A stretch of DNA of 13,504 bases, taken from positions 1 through 13,504 of the forward strand of contig DIUB01000040.1 of the NCBI GenBank assembly GCA_002422265.1, given 5' to 3'. This DNA is from Geobacter sp. UBA6169 (lineage in GTDB: Bacteria > Desulfobacterota > Desulfuromonadia > Geobacterales > Pseudopelobacteraceae). The notes beneath the pieces were generated by a model. It searched no databases, was not told the DNA's origin, and saw only the letters and a list, made by a program, of their open reading frames with translations. This document shows, in pieces, positions 1 to 7,376 of this stretch; position 1 is the first letter of the stretch; the number at the start of each line of letters is the position of its first letter. The translations under genes were made by a program, and so were the position numbers.

Positions 1-254
1 TTGCCAACGCCTTTTCCGAGCTGAATGACCCGGTGGATCAGAAGGAGCGTTTCCTGGCCCAGGTGGCGGAGAAGGACAAAGGGGACGAAGAGGCGCACTA
101 CATGGACGAGGATTATGTGCGCGCACTTGAGTATGGTCTGCCCCCGACGGCCGGCGAGGGGATCGGCATCGACCGCCTGGTGATGCTGTTGACCGACTCG
201 GCCTCGATCCGTGACGTCATTCTGTTCCCACAACTGCGCAAAGAGGCGAAGTAG
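1..254 (+). CDS. lysS: Lysyl-tRNA synthetase, class II, C-terminal part (5' end outside window)
   Basis: This is the last 83 codons of a class II lysyl-tRNA synthetase, which charges tRNA-Lys in the cytoplasm for translation. The reading frame is open from base 3 and runs to a TAG at 252-254. The segment begins inside the conserved stretch FSELNDPVDQ. It continues through DEDYVRALEYGLPPTAGEG and then motif 3 of class II synthetases (GEGIGIDRLVML), whose arginine contacts ATP, and ends with the family's IRDVILFPQLR tail. By recall this closely matches E. coli LysS over the whole segment, so AspRS or AsnRS are unlikely. The Lol permease start follows within a few bases, so lysS is probably cotranscribed with the envelope genes, although its job is unrelated. 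The promoter and N-terminal anticodon-binding domain are outside the window. Confidence 0.97.
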   Translation, partial: ANAFSELNDPVDQKERFLAQVAEKDKGDEEAHYMDEDYVRALEYGLPPTAGEGIGIDRLVMLLTDSASIRDVILFPQLRKEAK

Positions 255-256
255 AC

Positions 257-1519
257 TTGTCCATGCCGTTCGAACTCCTGATCGGATTGCGTTACCTTAA
301 GGCCAAACGCAAGTCCACCTTCATCTCGATCATTACCTTTATCTCAACCGCCGGGGTAACGCTGGGGGTGATGGCGTTGATTGTGGTGCTGGCGGTGATG
401 ACCGGCTTTGAGCGGGACCTGAAGGAGAAGATCCTCGGCACCAACGCCCACCTGGTGGTAATCCGCAGCGGCGCAGCGATGGAAAACTATCGTGGGACCA
501 TGGAACGTCTCAAGCAGTTGCCCGGTGTGCAGGCCGCCACGCCGTTCATCTACAATCAGGTAATGCTCTCCACCGGGCGCAATGTGTCCGGCGTTGTGCT
601 GCGTGGCATCGAGCCCGAAACCGACCGTGAGGTGACCCGACTGTCACGCTCTCTGGTGCAGGGCGGTATGACTCTGCTTGATCCGCAGCCCGGTGGTGGG
701 CCGGAGCCGGGCATCCTGATCGGGCGCGAATTGGCACGCCACCTGAACCTTGGCCTGGGAGACCGGGTAAATGTGGTCTCGCCCACCGGCAGCATCACAC
801 CGCTGGGGATGATGCCCAAGCTGAAACCGTTCCGGGTGGTGGGTATCTTTAACACCGGCATGTTTGAGTACGATTCTACGCTGGCCTATGTCAGTCTTGG
901 CCAGGCCCAGCGTTTCTTCGATCTGGGTGACACCGTAACCGGTGTCCAGTTGAAGGTGGCCAACGTCTACGGCACCACCGAGCTGGCCCAGCAGATCAAC
1001 CGCGAATTCGGTCCGGAGCTGTATGCGCGGGACTGGATGCAGATGAACAAAAACATCCTGTTTGCGCTTAAGACCGAGAAGGTGGTCATGTTCATTATCC
1101 TGACCCTGATCGTGCTGGTGGCTGCCTTTGGTATTGCCTCCACTTTGTTCATGGTGGTGATGGAGAAGACCCGCGATATTGCCATCCTCAAGACCATGGG
1201 GGCCCGGTCCAGTAGTATCATGAAGATATTTGTTTTTGAGGGGCTGCTGATCGGAATCGTGGGCACCGTATTAGGTGTATTATTTGGTCTTTTGATTTCT
1301 TTTAATCTGGAGCCGATCATCGATCTTGTACAGAAAATCACCGGCAAGAACTTCTTCAGCAAGGAGATCTACTATCTGGATCATTTTCCCTCCCACGTGG
1401 TCATGTCCGATGTGGTGATCATCTCCGTAACAGCGATTATAATCTCGTTTATAGCAACCCTGTATCCGGCCTGGCAGGCGTCGAGAATGCTGCCGGCAGA
1501 GGCTCTTCGCTATGAGTAA
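257..1519 (+). CDS. lolC: LolC/LolE-family lipoprotein-releasing ABC transporter permease
   Basis: Inner-membrane permease that, with the ATPase LolD, extracts mature lipoproteins from the inner membrane and hands them to LolA. It has 420 residues from TTG 257, or 418 from ATG 263. A GAGG at 243-246 lies 10 bases before the TTG and 16 before the ATG, which slightly favours TTG; the choice is open. The layout is that of the family: one N-terminal membrane segment (about 22-50), a periplasmic domain (about 50-270), then three C-terminal segments (about 275-300, 325-352, 385-408), ending PAWQASRMLPAEALRYE. Residues about 178-193 (ITPLGMMPKLKPFRVVG) resemble the LolC Hook that binds LolA, while the following NTGMFEYDSTLAYVSL looks more LolE-like. 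No second permease is visible, so a homodimeric LolF-type transporter is plausible. The end overlaps lolD by 8 bases. Confidence 0.93.
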   Translation: MSMPFELLIGLRYLKAKRKSTFISIITFISTAGVTLGVMALIVVLAVMTGFERDLKEKILGTNAHLVVIRSGAAMENYRGTMERLKQLPGVQAATPFIYNQVMLSTGRNVSGVVLRGIEPETDREVTRLSRSLVQGGMTLLDPQPGGGPEPGILIGRELARHLNLGLGDRVNVVSPTGSITPLGMMPKLKPFRVVGIFNTGMFEYDSTLAYVSLGQAQRFFDLGDTVTGVQLKVANVYGTTELAQQINREFGPELYARDWMQMNKNILFALKTEKVVMFIILTLIVLVAAFGIASTLFMVVMEKTRDIAILKTMGARSSSIMKIFVFEGLLIGIVGTVLGVLFGLLISFNLEPIIDLVQKITGKNFFSKEIYYLDHFPSHVVMSDVVIISVTAIIISFIATLYPAWQASRMLPAEALRYE

Positions 1520-2204
1520 CCTGCTGGAGATAACCCGTCTCTGTAAGCATTACCGAATGGGCAATGATACGGTTGAGGTACTGAAAGGGATTGACCTGAC
1601 CATTGTGCCGGGCACCACCACAGCGCTGGTGGGAGCCTCCGGTGCAGGCAAAAGTACTTTGTTGCACCTGCTTGGAGCGTTAGATCGGCCCAGTAGTGGA
1701 GCGGTGGTCTATCGGGGGCAGGATCTGTTTAGCCGATCAGATCGTGAGCTGGCTGATTTCAGGAATAGAACCATTGGTTTTGTGTTTCAGTTTCACCACC
1801 TGCTGCCTGAGTTCAGCGCCCTTGAAAATGTGGTAATGCCGGCCCTGATTGCGCGGATGGATCAGTGCAGCGCCCTGCAGCGGGCCACCACCCTGCTGGA
1901 GGCTGTCGGGCTTGGTCATCGCATAGCCCATCGGCCTGGTGAGCTGTCCGGTGGTGAACAGCAACGAGTGGCTATTGCGCGGGCACTGGTTATGGAACCG
2001 GAACTGCTGCTGGCTGATGAGCCCACCGGTAATCTTGATGCTCGGACCAGTGAGGCTATTTATGAGCTGTTGATGACTATTCAGCAGCAAACCGGAGTGA
2101 GTATGGTGGTGGTAACCCATAATGAACGAATTGCTGCAGGGATGGAGCAGATGGTCCGCCTTTGTGACGGACGCATTACCCCCTGTGTTATGGAGGAGTT
2201 GTGA
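1512..2204 (+). CDS. lolD: Lipoprotein-releasing ABC transporter ATP-binding protein LolD
   Basis: Cytoplasmic ATPase that powers lipoprotein release by the permease encoded just upstream. At 230 residues it has the usual LolD length. All nucleotide-binding elements are visible: A-loop Tyr14, Walker A GASGAGKST (41-49), Q-loop Gln93, signature LSGGEQQR (145-152), Walker B LLLADEP with Glu170 (165-171), D-loop around Asp176, and H-loop His203. The stretch FQFHHLLPEFSALENV (92-107) is typical of LolD and helps separate it from other MacB-type or FtsE-type ATPases. Its ATG lies inside the end of the permease gene (ATGAGTAA, 8-base overlap), and its stop overlaps the bamA start by 4 bases. Translation of all three is therefore likely coupled. 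Confidence 0.96.
   Translation: MSNLLEITRLCKHYRMGNDTVEVLKGIDLTIVPGTTTALVGASGAGKSTLLHLLGALDRPSSGAVVYRGQDLFSRSDRELADFRNRTIGFVFQFHHLLPEFSALENVVMPALIARMDQCSALQRATTLLEAVGLGHRIAHRPGELSGGEQQRVAIARALVMEPELLLADEPTGNLDARTSEAIYELLMTIQQQTGVSMVVVTHNERIAAGMEQMVRLCDGRITPCVMEEL
2192..2196 (+). promoter_or_regulatory. Shine-Dalgarno that fixes the GTG start of bamA
   Basis: GGAGG (within GGAGGAG, 2192-2198) lies only 4 bases before GTG 2201, inside the last codons of lolD. The next in-frame ATG at 2222 would be about 25 bases away and would cut into the signal peptide, so GTG 2201 is the better start despite the short spacing. Confidence 0.75.
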
Positions 2205-4516
2205 CCCGATACCCCTATCTGATGACTATGGCTGTGGTTACTGCGTTGTTGCTTGCAGACCAGGCCGCCTTTGCCGATGGTGAGAAGATCACCGAGGTGG
2301 TGGTACGGGGTAATCGCCGTGTGGAGGCATCAGCCATCCTGAATGCCGTCAGCATTAAGGCCGGTGACACGCTGGTACCCGACCGGACTGATGCTGATAT
2401 CCGCGCCATCTATAAACTGGGACAGTTTCAGGAGGTGCAGGTTTCCAGTGAGCCGGTTAACGGTGGGGTGCAACTGGTCTACTCCGTGATTGAAAAGCCG
2501 ATTGTGCGTGATATTCGCTTTGACGGTAACAAGGAACTCAAGCAGGAAAAACTTTTGGAAGGCCTGCCGGTACGGCGGAACGCCATTTTCTCGCAGAAGG
2601 ATCTCGACCGCGCAGTGGCCAAGCTGAAAAAGCAGTATCAGGATGAGGGGTACTACCTGGTGGCGGTGGAACCACGTGTGGAACAACGTACCCCGACCGA
2701 GTATCAGGTCACCTTTAATATTTCGGAAGGCAACAAGATCAGGATCAGCACCATCAGTTTTGAAGGTATTACTGCCTTCAGCCCCCGTAAACTCAGGGGG
2801 GTGATGGAGACCAAGGAAGAATGGTTCATGTCCTGGCTGACCGGTGCCGGCACCTACAAGGAAGAGGTGTTGCGCAACGACGCCCTGCTGATCGCTGACC
2901 ACTACCTGAACAACGGCTATATCAATGTAAAGGTGGGGGATCCGGTCATCAAACTGGCAGAGGACCAGGAATCGCTGGTGGTTGCTATCAGTATAACTGA
3001 AGGCGACCAGTACCGGATCGGTACCATCGGTTTCAAGGGTGATATCCTCTATCCTGAGCATGAGATCCGTAAAAAACTGAAGAGTGAACCGGGTGAGGTG
3101 TTCAGCCGTGCCAACCTGCGGGCGGATATCGGCACCATCACTGATATGACTGCTGACAAGGGGTACGCCTTTAATAACGTAGACCCACGTACCACACCTG
3201 ACCCGGAGAAAAAGCAGCTTGAACTGGTCTTTGATGTTGAAAAGGGTGAACTGGTCTACGTCGAGCGGATTTCCATCAGTGGTAACTCCAAGACGCGGGA
3301 TAAAGTAGCGCGGCGTGAGATGCGGTTGATGGAAGGAGAGTTGTACACGGCCACCGGGTTCAAGCGTAGCAAGCAGAATCTGATGAACACCGGCTTCTTT
3401 GAAGAGGCCAATGTCGCCTCTGCCAAAGGCAGCAGCAACAACAAGTTGAATATCAACGTAGATCTTAAAGAAAAGCCGACCGGTGCCTTTACCATTGGTG
3501 GCGGTTACAGTTCGCTTGATGGCCTCATCTTTCAGGGCTCGGTCTCCCAGTCAAACTTCCTGGGGCTGGGGTTGAAGGGTAATGCCTCGGCTGCCATTGG
3601 CGGCAAATCAAACACCTACTCGGTTGGTCTGACAGATCCCTACTTCCTGGACAGCAAATGGACTCTTGGGGCTGATATCTATCGGACTGAGCGGGAATGG
3701 GATGATTACAGCGTCCGTCGTATGGGGGGTAATATCAAGGCCGGTTACCCAATTACCGACTTCATAGGCACCTTCTGGCTGTATAAGTACGAAATAAAAG
3801 ACATCTATAACGTTATAAACCCGGCTATCATCCAGAATCCCGCGATTTACCCATCATTACAGCCGGGTGAAACCACGACAAGCTCTCTGTATGCCAGTAT
3901 CACCCACAACAATACGGATTTCCGCTTTGACCCATCAACCGGGATGGTCAACACCTTTTCGGTTGAGTATGCCGGCCTGGGTGGCACGAACAAGTATGTA
4001 CGGGAGATTCTGGATAACACCTTCTACTATCCGCTTTGGTGGAAGTTTGTAATCTCGACCAAGGTGGTTGCAGGGGCTATTCAGGAGGCCGGAGGGCCTA
4101 TTTCCCTTGATGAAAAATTTTACCTGGGCGGTATCGGCACGGTGCGTGGCTATAGTGCCCACTCGATCAGCCCCTATGAATATGCAAGCTACAAGTACAC
4201 CGATGCGACCGGTGCTACCCAGACTTCTACGTTACGGGTAAATACTGGAGGTGAAAAAGAGCTGTTCGGAAATGTGGAGATCAAGTTCCCTCTCTTGCCT
4301 GAGTTTGGGGTGAAGGGAGTTGGTTTCTTTGATTATGGTAATGCCTGGAGTGGCGGTTGGAAACCACCTGATCTGCTGATGAGTTATGGTGGCGGCATCC
4401 GCTGGGCCTCACCCATGGGGCCACTGCGGCTGGAGTACGGTATTCCGATCAATCCACGGCCTGGCATCGACAACAAGTCCGGGCGGTTTGAATTTGCAAT
4501 CGGCAGCCTGTTCTGA
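2201..4516 (+). CDS. bamA: Outer-membrane protein assembly factor BamA (Omp85 family)
   Basis: Central component of the Bam complex, which folds and inserts beta-barrel proteins into the outer membrane. The product has 771 residues from a GTG start. A signal peptide (1-25) ends in AAFA before Asp26. Five POTRA domains follow, beginning near residues 29, 101, 177, 267 and 348, each with the FxGN or FEG-like turn (for example IRFDGNKEL, ISFEGITAF, IGFKGDILY, ISISGNSKT). The 16-strand barrel begins near 424 (KEKPTGAFTIGGG). The conserved loop-6 motif is VRGY at 648-651, a Tyr variant of the usual VRGF. The last residue is Phe (FAIGSLF), the outer-membrane targeting signature. It overlaps lolD by 4 bases (GTGA) and is followed 23 bases later by the chaperone gene, the common bamA-skp order. 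TamA is less likely given five POTRAs and this context. Confidence 0.96.
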   Translation: MTRYPYLMTMAVVTALLLADQAAFADGEKITEVVVRGNRRVEASAILNAVSIKAGDTLVPDRTDADIRAIYKLGQFQEVQVSSEPVNGGVQLVYSVIEKPIVRDIRFDGNKELKQEKLLEGLPVRRNAIFSQKDLDRAVAKLKKQYQDEGYYLVAVEPRVEQRTPTEYQVTFNISEGNKIRISTISFEGITAFSPRKLRGVMETKEEWFMSWLTGAGTYKEEVLRNDALLIADHYLNNGYINVKVGDPVIKLAEDQESLVVAISITEGDQYRIGTIGFKGDILYPEHEIRKKLKSEPGEVFSRANLRADIGTITDMTADKGYAFNNVDPRTTPDPEKKQLELVFDVEKGELVYVERISISGNSKTRDKVARREMRLMEGELYTATGFKRSKQNLMNTGFFEEANVASAKGSSNNKLNINVDLKEKPTGAFTIGGGYSSLDGLIFQGSVSQSNFLGLGLKGNASAAIGGKSNTYSVGLTDPYFLDSKWTLGADIYRTEREWDDYSVRRMGGNIKAGYPITDFIGTFWLYKYEIKDIYNVINPAIIQNPAIYPSLQPGETTTSSLYASITHNNTDFRFDPSTGMVNTFSVEYAGLGGTNKYVREILDNTFYYPLWWKFVISTKVVAGAIQEAGGPISLDEKFYLGGIGTVRGYSAHSISPYEYASYKYTDATGATQTSTLRVNTGGEKELFGNVEIKFPLLPEFGVKGVGFFDYGNAWSGGWKPPDLLMSYGGGIRWASPMGPLRLEYGIPINPRPGIDNKSGRFEFAIGSLF

Positions 4517-4526
4517 CAAGGCTGTA

Positions 4527-4532
4527 AAGGAG
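4527..4532 (+). promoter_or_regulatory. Ribosome binding site of skp/ompH
   Basis: AAGGAG sits 7 bases before ATG 4540, within the 23-base gap after bamA. It is the strongest and best-spaced Shine-Dalgarno in the window. It fits a need for abundant periplasmic chaperone, though that link is inference. Confidence 0.8.
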
Positions 4533-4539
4533 AGAAAGC

Positions 4540-5061
4540 ATGATGAAGCGTTTGGCACTGATGGTGGTGATGTTGGTATGTGCAGCAGGTTCGGTCTGGG
4601 CTGCTGAGGCAAAAGTTGGGTATATCGACATGCAGCGGGCCTTGAATCTGTCCGAGGCAGGTAAGGCTGCCAAAGATCAGCTACAAGGCAAGCTGAAGGG
4701 ATACCAGGAACAGGTCAACAGCAAGCAGGCAGAGCTGCAGAAGCTGAAGAACGACCTTGAAAAGCAGGGCATGACGCTCAATGAAACGGCCCGTGCTGCC
4801 AAAGAAAAAGACTATCAGCAAAAACTGAAGGACTTCCAACGTTTTACCAAGGATGCCGAGGAAGATCTGCAGGCCCGTGACGGCGAGCTGACCAAGAAGA
4901 TTCTTGAGCAGCTGGAAAAGATTGTGCAGGAGTTCGGCAAGAAGAATGGTTACACCATGATCTTTGACGCCCGTGGTGCCGGATTGCTGTATGCCGATAC
5001 CAAGGCAGACCTGACTGACGAGATCCTGAAGGCCCTCAATGCCGCTATGGCCAAGAAATAG
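4540..5061 (+). CDS. skp: Periplasmic OMP chaperone, Skp/OmpH family
   Basis: Periplasmic chaperone that holds unfolded outer-membrane proteins and delivers them to BamA; family members form trimers with tentacle-like coiled-coil arms. It has 173 residues. A signal peptide covers about 1-21 (basic MMKR, hydrophobic core, then SVWA before AEAK). The mature start KVGYIDMQRALNLSEAGKAA is the family's characteristic first strand and helix. A highly charged Lys/Glu/Gln-rich coiled coil spans roughly 38-130, and the C-terminal strand region GYTMIFDARGAGLLYAD closes the body domain. Cys14 in the signal peptide is not preceded by a lipobox, so this is a soluble protein. The position between bamA and lpxD is the usual one for skp. 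Either of the two adjacent ATGs (4540, 4543) could serve as the start. Confidence 0.95.
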   Translation: MMKRLALMVVMLVCAAGSVWAAEAKVGYIDMQRALNLSEAGKAAKDQLQGKLKGYQEQVNSKQAELQKLKNDLEKQGMTLNETARAAKEKDYQQKLKDFQRFTKDAEEDLQARDGELTKKILEQLEKIVQEFGKKNGYTMIFDARGAGLLYADTKADLTDEILKALNAAMAKK

Positions 5062-5079
5062 CGGATCGGAGTAGGTTGT

Positions 5080-6120
5080 ATGTTAGAAACCAAGACTCTG
5101 CAGGAACTGGCGGACTTCCTGGGCGGCGTTGTCCGAGGTGACGCACATGTGACGGTTAACGGCCTGGCGCCGCTGGAGGCGGCCGGGCCGGATAAGGTGA
5201 CCTTTCTTGCCAACCCCAAGTATGCCGCCAAGGTAGCTGAAACCAAAGCCGGTGCAGTGCTTATGGCGTCGGGTGGCGAATCATTCGGGCGCAATGTGAT
5301 TGAGGTAGCCAACCCGTATCTGGGGTTTGCCAAGCTGCTGACCCTGTTCTACACTAAGCCCCATCCACCTCTGGGGGTACTGCCCGAGGCAGTGATCGGT
5401 ACCAATGTTACCCTGGGTGATGGGATCAGCATCTATCCTGGTGCCGTGATTGGCAATAACGTTTCCATCGGCGACCGGGTGGTGATCTATCCCGGTGCGG
5501 TGATTTACGATGGTGTGGTCATTGGTGATGACAGTATTATTCATGCCAATGCAGTGGTGCGCGAGCGCTGTCGATTGGGCAAGCGCTGCAAGTTGCAGCC
5601 CGGCGCTGTAGTTGGCAGTGACGGCTTTGGCTATGCCCCGGACGGCAGCTCCTACTACCCGATCCCCCAGATCGGTATTGTGGTGCTGGAGGACGATGTT
5701 GAGATAGGCGCCAATGCCACGGTTGACCGTGCTGCCCTGGAGACCACCCTGATCAAGCGCGGCACCAAGCTGGATAACCTGGTGATGGTGGCTCACAACT
5801 GCCAGATCGGTGAGGATTGCATGATCGTTTCCCAGGTGGGGATTGCCGGCTCTAGCAAGATCGGCAACCATGTTACTCTGGCCGGTCAGGTGGGGGTTGT
5901 GGGGCATGTCACCATCGGTGATAACGTGATTGTGGGTGCGCAGGCCGGGGTGCCCGGCTCGTTGGCTGGTAATGCCTACTACAGCGGCTCACCAGCCATG
6001 CCGCACAAGGACTGGCTGAAGTCCATGGGTGTACTGCCCAAGCTGCCGGAGATGCGCAAAAAACTGTCTGAACTGGAAAAGAAGATTGCCGAGCTTGAGG
6101 CTCGGCTGGTAAAGGAGTAA
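5080..6120 (+). CDS. lpxD: UDP-3-O-acylglucosamine N-acyltransferase LpxD
   Basis: Third step of lipid A synthesis: transfers an R-3-hydroxyacyl chain from ACP to the 2-amino group of UDP-3-O-acyl-glucosamine in the cytoplasm. It has 346 residues (E. coli about 341). The N-terminal uridine-binding domain carries the family signature NGLAPLEAAGPDKVTFLANPKY region (about 27-48). A left-handed beta-helix of hexapeptide repeats runs from about 100 to 300 (for example VIGTNVTLGDGISIYPGAVI). The catalytic base His239 in MVAHNCQIG and His276 in VVGHVTIG fall at exactly the E. coli positions. The C-terminal helix (about 318-346) is a short Leu/Glu/Lys coiled coil, the ACP-binding part of the trimer. 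GGAG at 5068-5071 is 8 bases before the ATG. lpxC, the preceding enzyme, is not in the window. Confidence 0.97.
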   Translation: MLETKTLQELADFLGGVVRGDAHVTVNGLAPLEAAGPDKVTFLANPKYAAKVAETKAGAVLMASGGESFGRNVIEVANPYLGFAKLLTLFYTKPHPPLGVLPEAVIGTNVTLGDGISIYPGAVIGNNVSIGDRVVIYPGAVIYDGVVIGDDSIIHANAVVRERCRLGKRCKLQPGAVVGSDGFGYAPDGSSYYPIPQIGIVVLEDDVEIGANATVDRAALETTLIKRGTKLDNLVMVAHNCQIGEDCMIVSQVGIAGSSKIGNHVTLAGQVGVVGHVTIGDNVIVGAQAGVPGSLAGNAYYSGSPAMPHKDWLKSMGVLPKLPEMRKKLSELEKKIAELEARLVKE

Positions 6121-6124
6121 GAGC

Positions 6125-6580
6125 ATGGACCAACCGACCCTGCCGATGGACGTGAACGCCATTATGAAGATCCTGCCGCACCGCTATCCGTTTCTGCTGG
6201 TTGACCGGATCGTGGAACTTGACCATGGCAAGCGTTGCGTGGGGATCAAGAACGTCAGCATCAACGAACCGTTCTTCCCAGGCCACTTCCCCGGTCATCC
6301 GGTCATGCCTGGTGTGCTGATTGTGGAGGCCATGGCTCAGGTGGCCGGGATTATGGCCTATCTGGCGTCAGATGAAGAGACTCGCAAAAAGGTCAGCTAC
6401 TTCATGGCCATTGACAGCGTCAAGTTCCGTAAACCGGTGGTGCCGGGGGATCAGCTGCGGATCGAGATCAGTACGACCCTGAACCGTCGGGGTATCTGGG
6501 GCGTGGATGGCAAGGCGTTCGTGGATGGCAAACTGGTGACCGAGGCATCGCTGAAGGCCACCTTTGCGCCGGCAGAATAG
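6125..6580 (+). CDS. fabZ: 3-hydroxyacyl-ACP dehydratase FabZ
   Basis: Hot-dog fold dehydratase of type II fatty acid synthesis; it converts (3R)-3-hydroxyacyl-ACP to trans-2-enoyl-ACP. It draws on the same 3-hydroxyacyl-ACP pool that LpxA and LpxD use, which explains its place between their genes. It has 151 residues. The catalytic pair is His54 (in FFPGHFPGHPVMPG) and Glu68 (in LIVEAMAQ), numbered as in E. coli FabZ. The N-terminal ILPHRYPFLLVDRI is also diagnostic and separates it from FabA, which has Asp at the acidic position and is longer. The Shine-Dalgarno AAAGGAG (6111-6117) overlaps the end of lpxD and is 7 bases before the ATG. Confidence 0.97.
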   Translation: MDQPTLPMDVNAIMKILPHRYPFLLVDRIVELDHGKRCVGIKNVSINEPFFPGHFPGHPVMPGVLIVEAMAQVAGIMAYLASDEETRKKVSYFMAIDSVKFRKPVVPGDQLRIEISTTLNRRGIWGVDGKAFVDGKLVTEASLKATFAPAE

Positions 6581-6582
6581 AC

Positions 6583-6588
6583 AGGGAG
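6583..6588 (+). promoter_or_regulatory. Shine-Dalgarno that fixes the lpxA start
   Basis: AGGGAG lies 5 bases before ATG 6594, just after the fabZ stop. It supports ATG 6594 over the in-frame TTG 6564, which would start inside fabZ and add ten non-conserved residues. Confidence 0.75.
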
Positions 6589-6593
6589 CGATC

Positions 6594-7376
6594 ATGAGTA
6601 TCCATCAGACAGCGATTATCCATCCCACTGCGCAGCTGGCCGACGATGTTGAGGTTGGTCCTTACGCCATCATTGAAGAACAGGTGATCATCGGCAAAGG
6701 CACCACCATCGGCCCCCACGCCTTTATCGGCAAATGGACCCAGATGGGTGAGGATAACCGGATCTTTCACATGGCCTCGGTTGGTGCTCCTCCCCAGGAT
6801 CTGAAATACAAGGGTGAGGAGTGCTGGACCCGGATCGGCAACGGCAACGTGGTGCGTGAGTTTGCCACGGTTCACCGCGGTACGGTGACCGGCCATGCCG
6901 AGACCGTGATGGGGAACAACAATCTGCTGATGTCCTACTCCCATGTCGCCCACGACTGTGTTGTGGGCAACGGCAATGTCTTTGCCAATTCTGCTACCCT
7001 GGCAGGACATGTTACGATTCAGGATAACGTCATTCTGGGCGGCCTGGTGGCAATCCACCAGTTTGCCACCATCGGTTCCTACTCCATGCTGGGTGGCGGC
7101 ACCCTGGTGGGGCTGGATATTCCCCCCTATATGATTGCTACCTCCGGCAAGCGCGATGCCAAATTGCGGGGCTTAAACCTGATCGGACTCAAGCGCCGCG
7201 GCTTCAGTGATGGGGCGATCAGCAGCCTGAAAAAGGCCTACAAAATTCTGTTCATGGCTGGGCTCAAGCAGGACGAGGCGATTGCCAGAATCAGGGCTGA
7301 GATTGTCGGCTGTGCCGAAGTGGACAACCTGCTTGTCTTCATTGAGAAATCAGAGCGGGGGATCTGCAGGGGATGA
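6594..7376 (+). CDS. lpxA: UDP-N-acetylglucosamine acyltransferase LpxA
   Basis: First enzyme of lipid A synthesis: moves an R-3-hydroxyacyl chain from ACP to position 3 of UDP-GlcNAc, or of its 3-amino analogue in some species. It has 260 residues (E. coli 262), mostly left-handed beta-helix. Residues matching the E. coli active site are visible: Asp69 and Lys71 (QDLKY), His117 and the catalytic His120 (HVAHDC), His139 (LAGHV), His155 (AIHQF), Asn195 and Arg201 (LNLIGLKRR). Gly168 aligns with E. coli Gly173, the acyl ruler that permits a C14 chain. The residue aligned with E. coli Glu200 is Ile197. Its stop overlaps the start of the oxidoreductase gene (ATGA). Whether it prefers UDP-GlcNAc or UDP-GlcNAc3N cannot be read from the sequence with confidence. 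Confidence 0.97.
   Translation: MSIHQTAIIHPTAQLADDVEVGPYAIIEEQVIIGKGTTIGPHAFIGKWTQMGEDNRIFHMASVGAPPQDLKYKGEECWTRIGNGNVVREFATVHRGTVTGHAETVMGNNNLLMSYSHVAHDCVVGNGNVFANSATLAGHVTIQDNVILGGLVAIHQFATIGSYSMLGGGTLVGLDIPPYMIATSGKRDAKLRGLNLIGLKRRGFSDGAISSLKKAYKILFMAGLKQDEAIARIRAEIVGCAEVDNLLVFIEKSERGICRG

Noticed and set aside
2330..3061. Long minus-strand open frame (243 codons) across bamA
   Set aside because: It lies wholly inside a strongly supported gene. Its product is low-complexity with no recognised motif, as expected when codon bias leaves the opposite strand free of stops.
3806..3817. Perfect 12-base palindrome TATAACGTTATA inside bamA
   Set aside because: A single copy within coding sequence, far from any start; most likely chance in an AT-rich patch rather than an operator.
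4086..4099. Small hairpin AGGCC-GGAG-GGCCT inside bamA
   Set aside because: A five-base stem in mid-gene, not followed by a T-run, so it is not a terminator.
4540..4603. Possible lipoprotein signal in Skp/OmpH because of Cys14
   Set aside because: The residues before Cys14 (M-L-V) do not form a lipobox, and a standard AxA-like signal peptidase I site follows.
5281..5907. Minus-strand open frame (208 codons) across lpxD
   Set aside because: Its His/Asn-rich periodic product mirrors the hexapeptide repeats of LpxD on the other strand, so it is not a gene.
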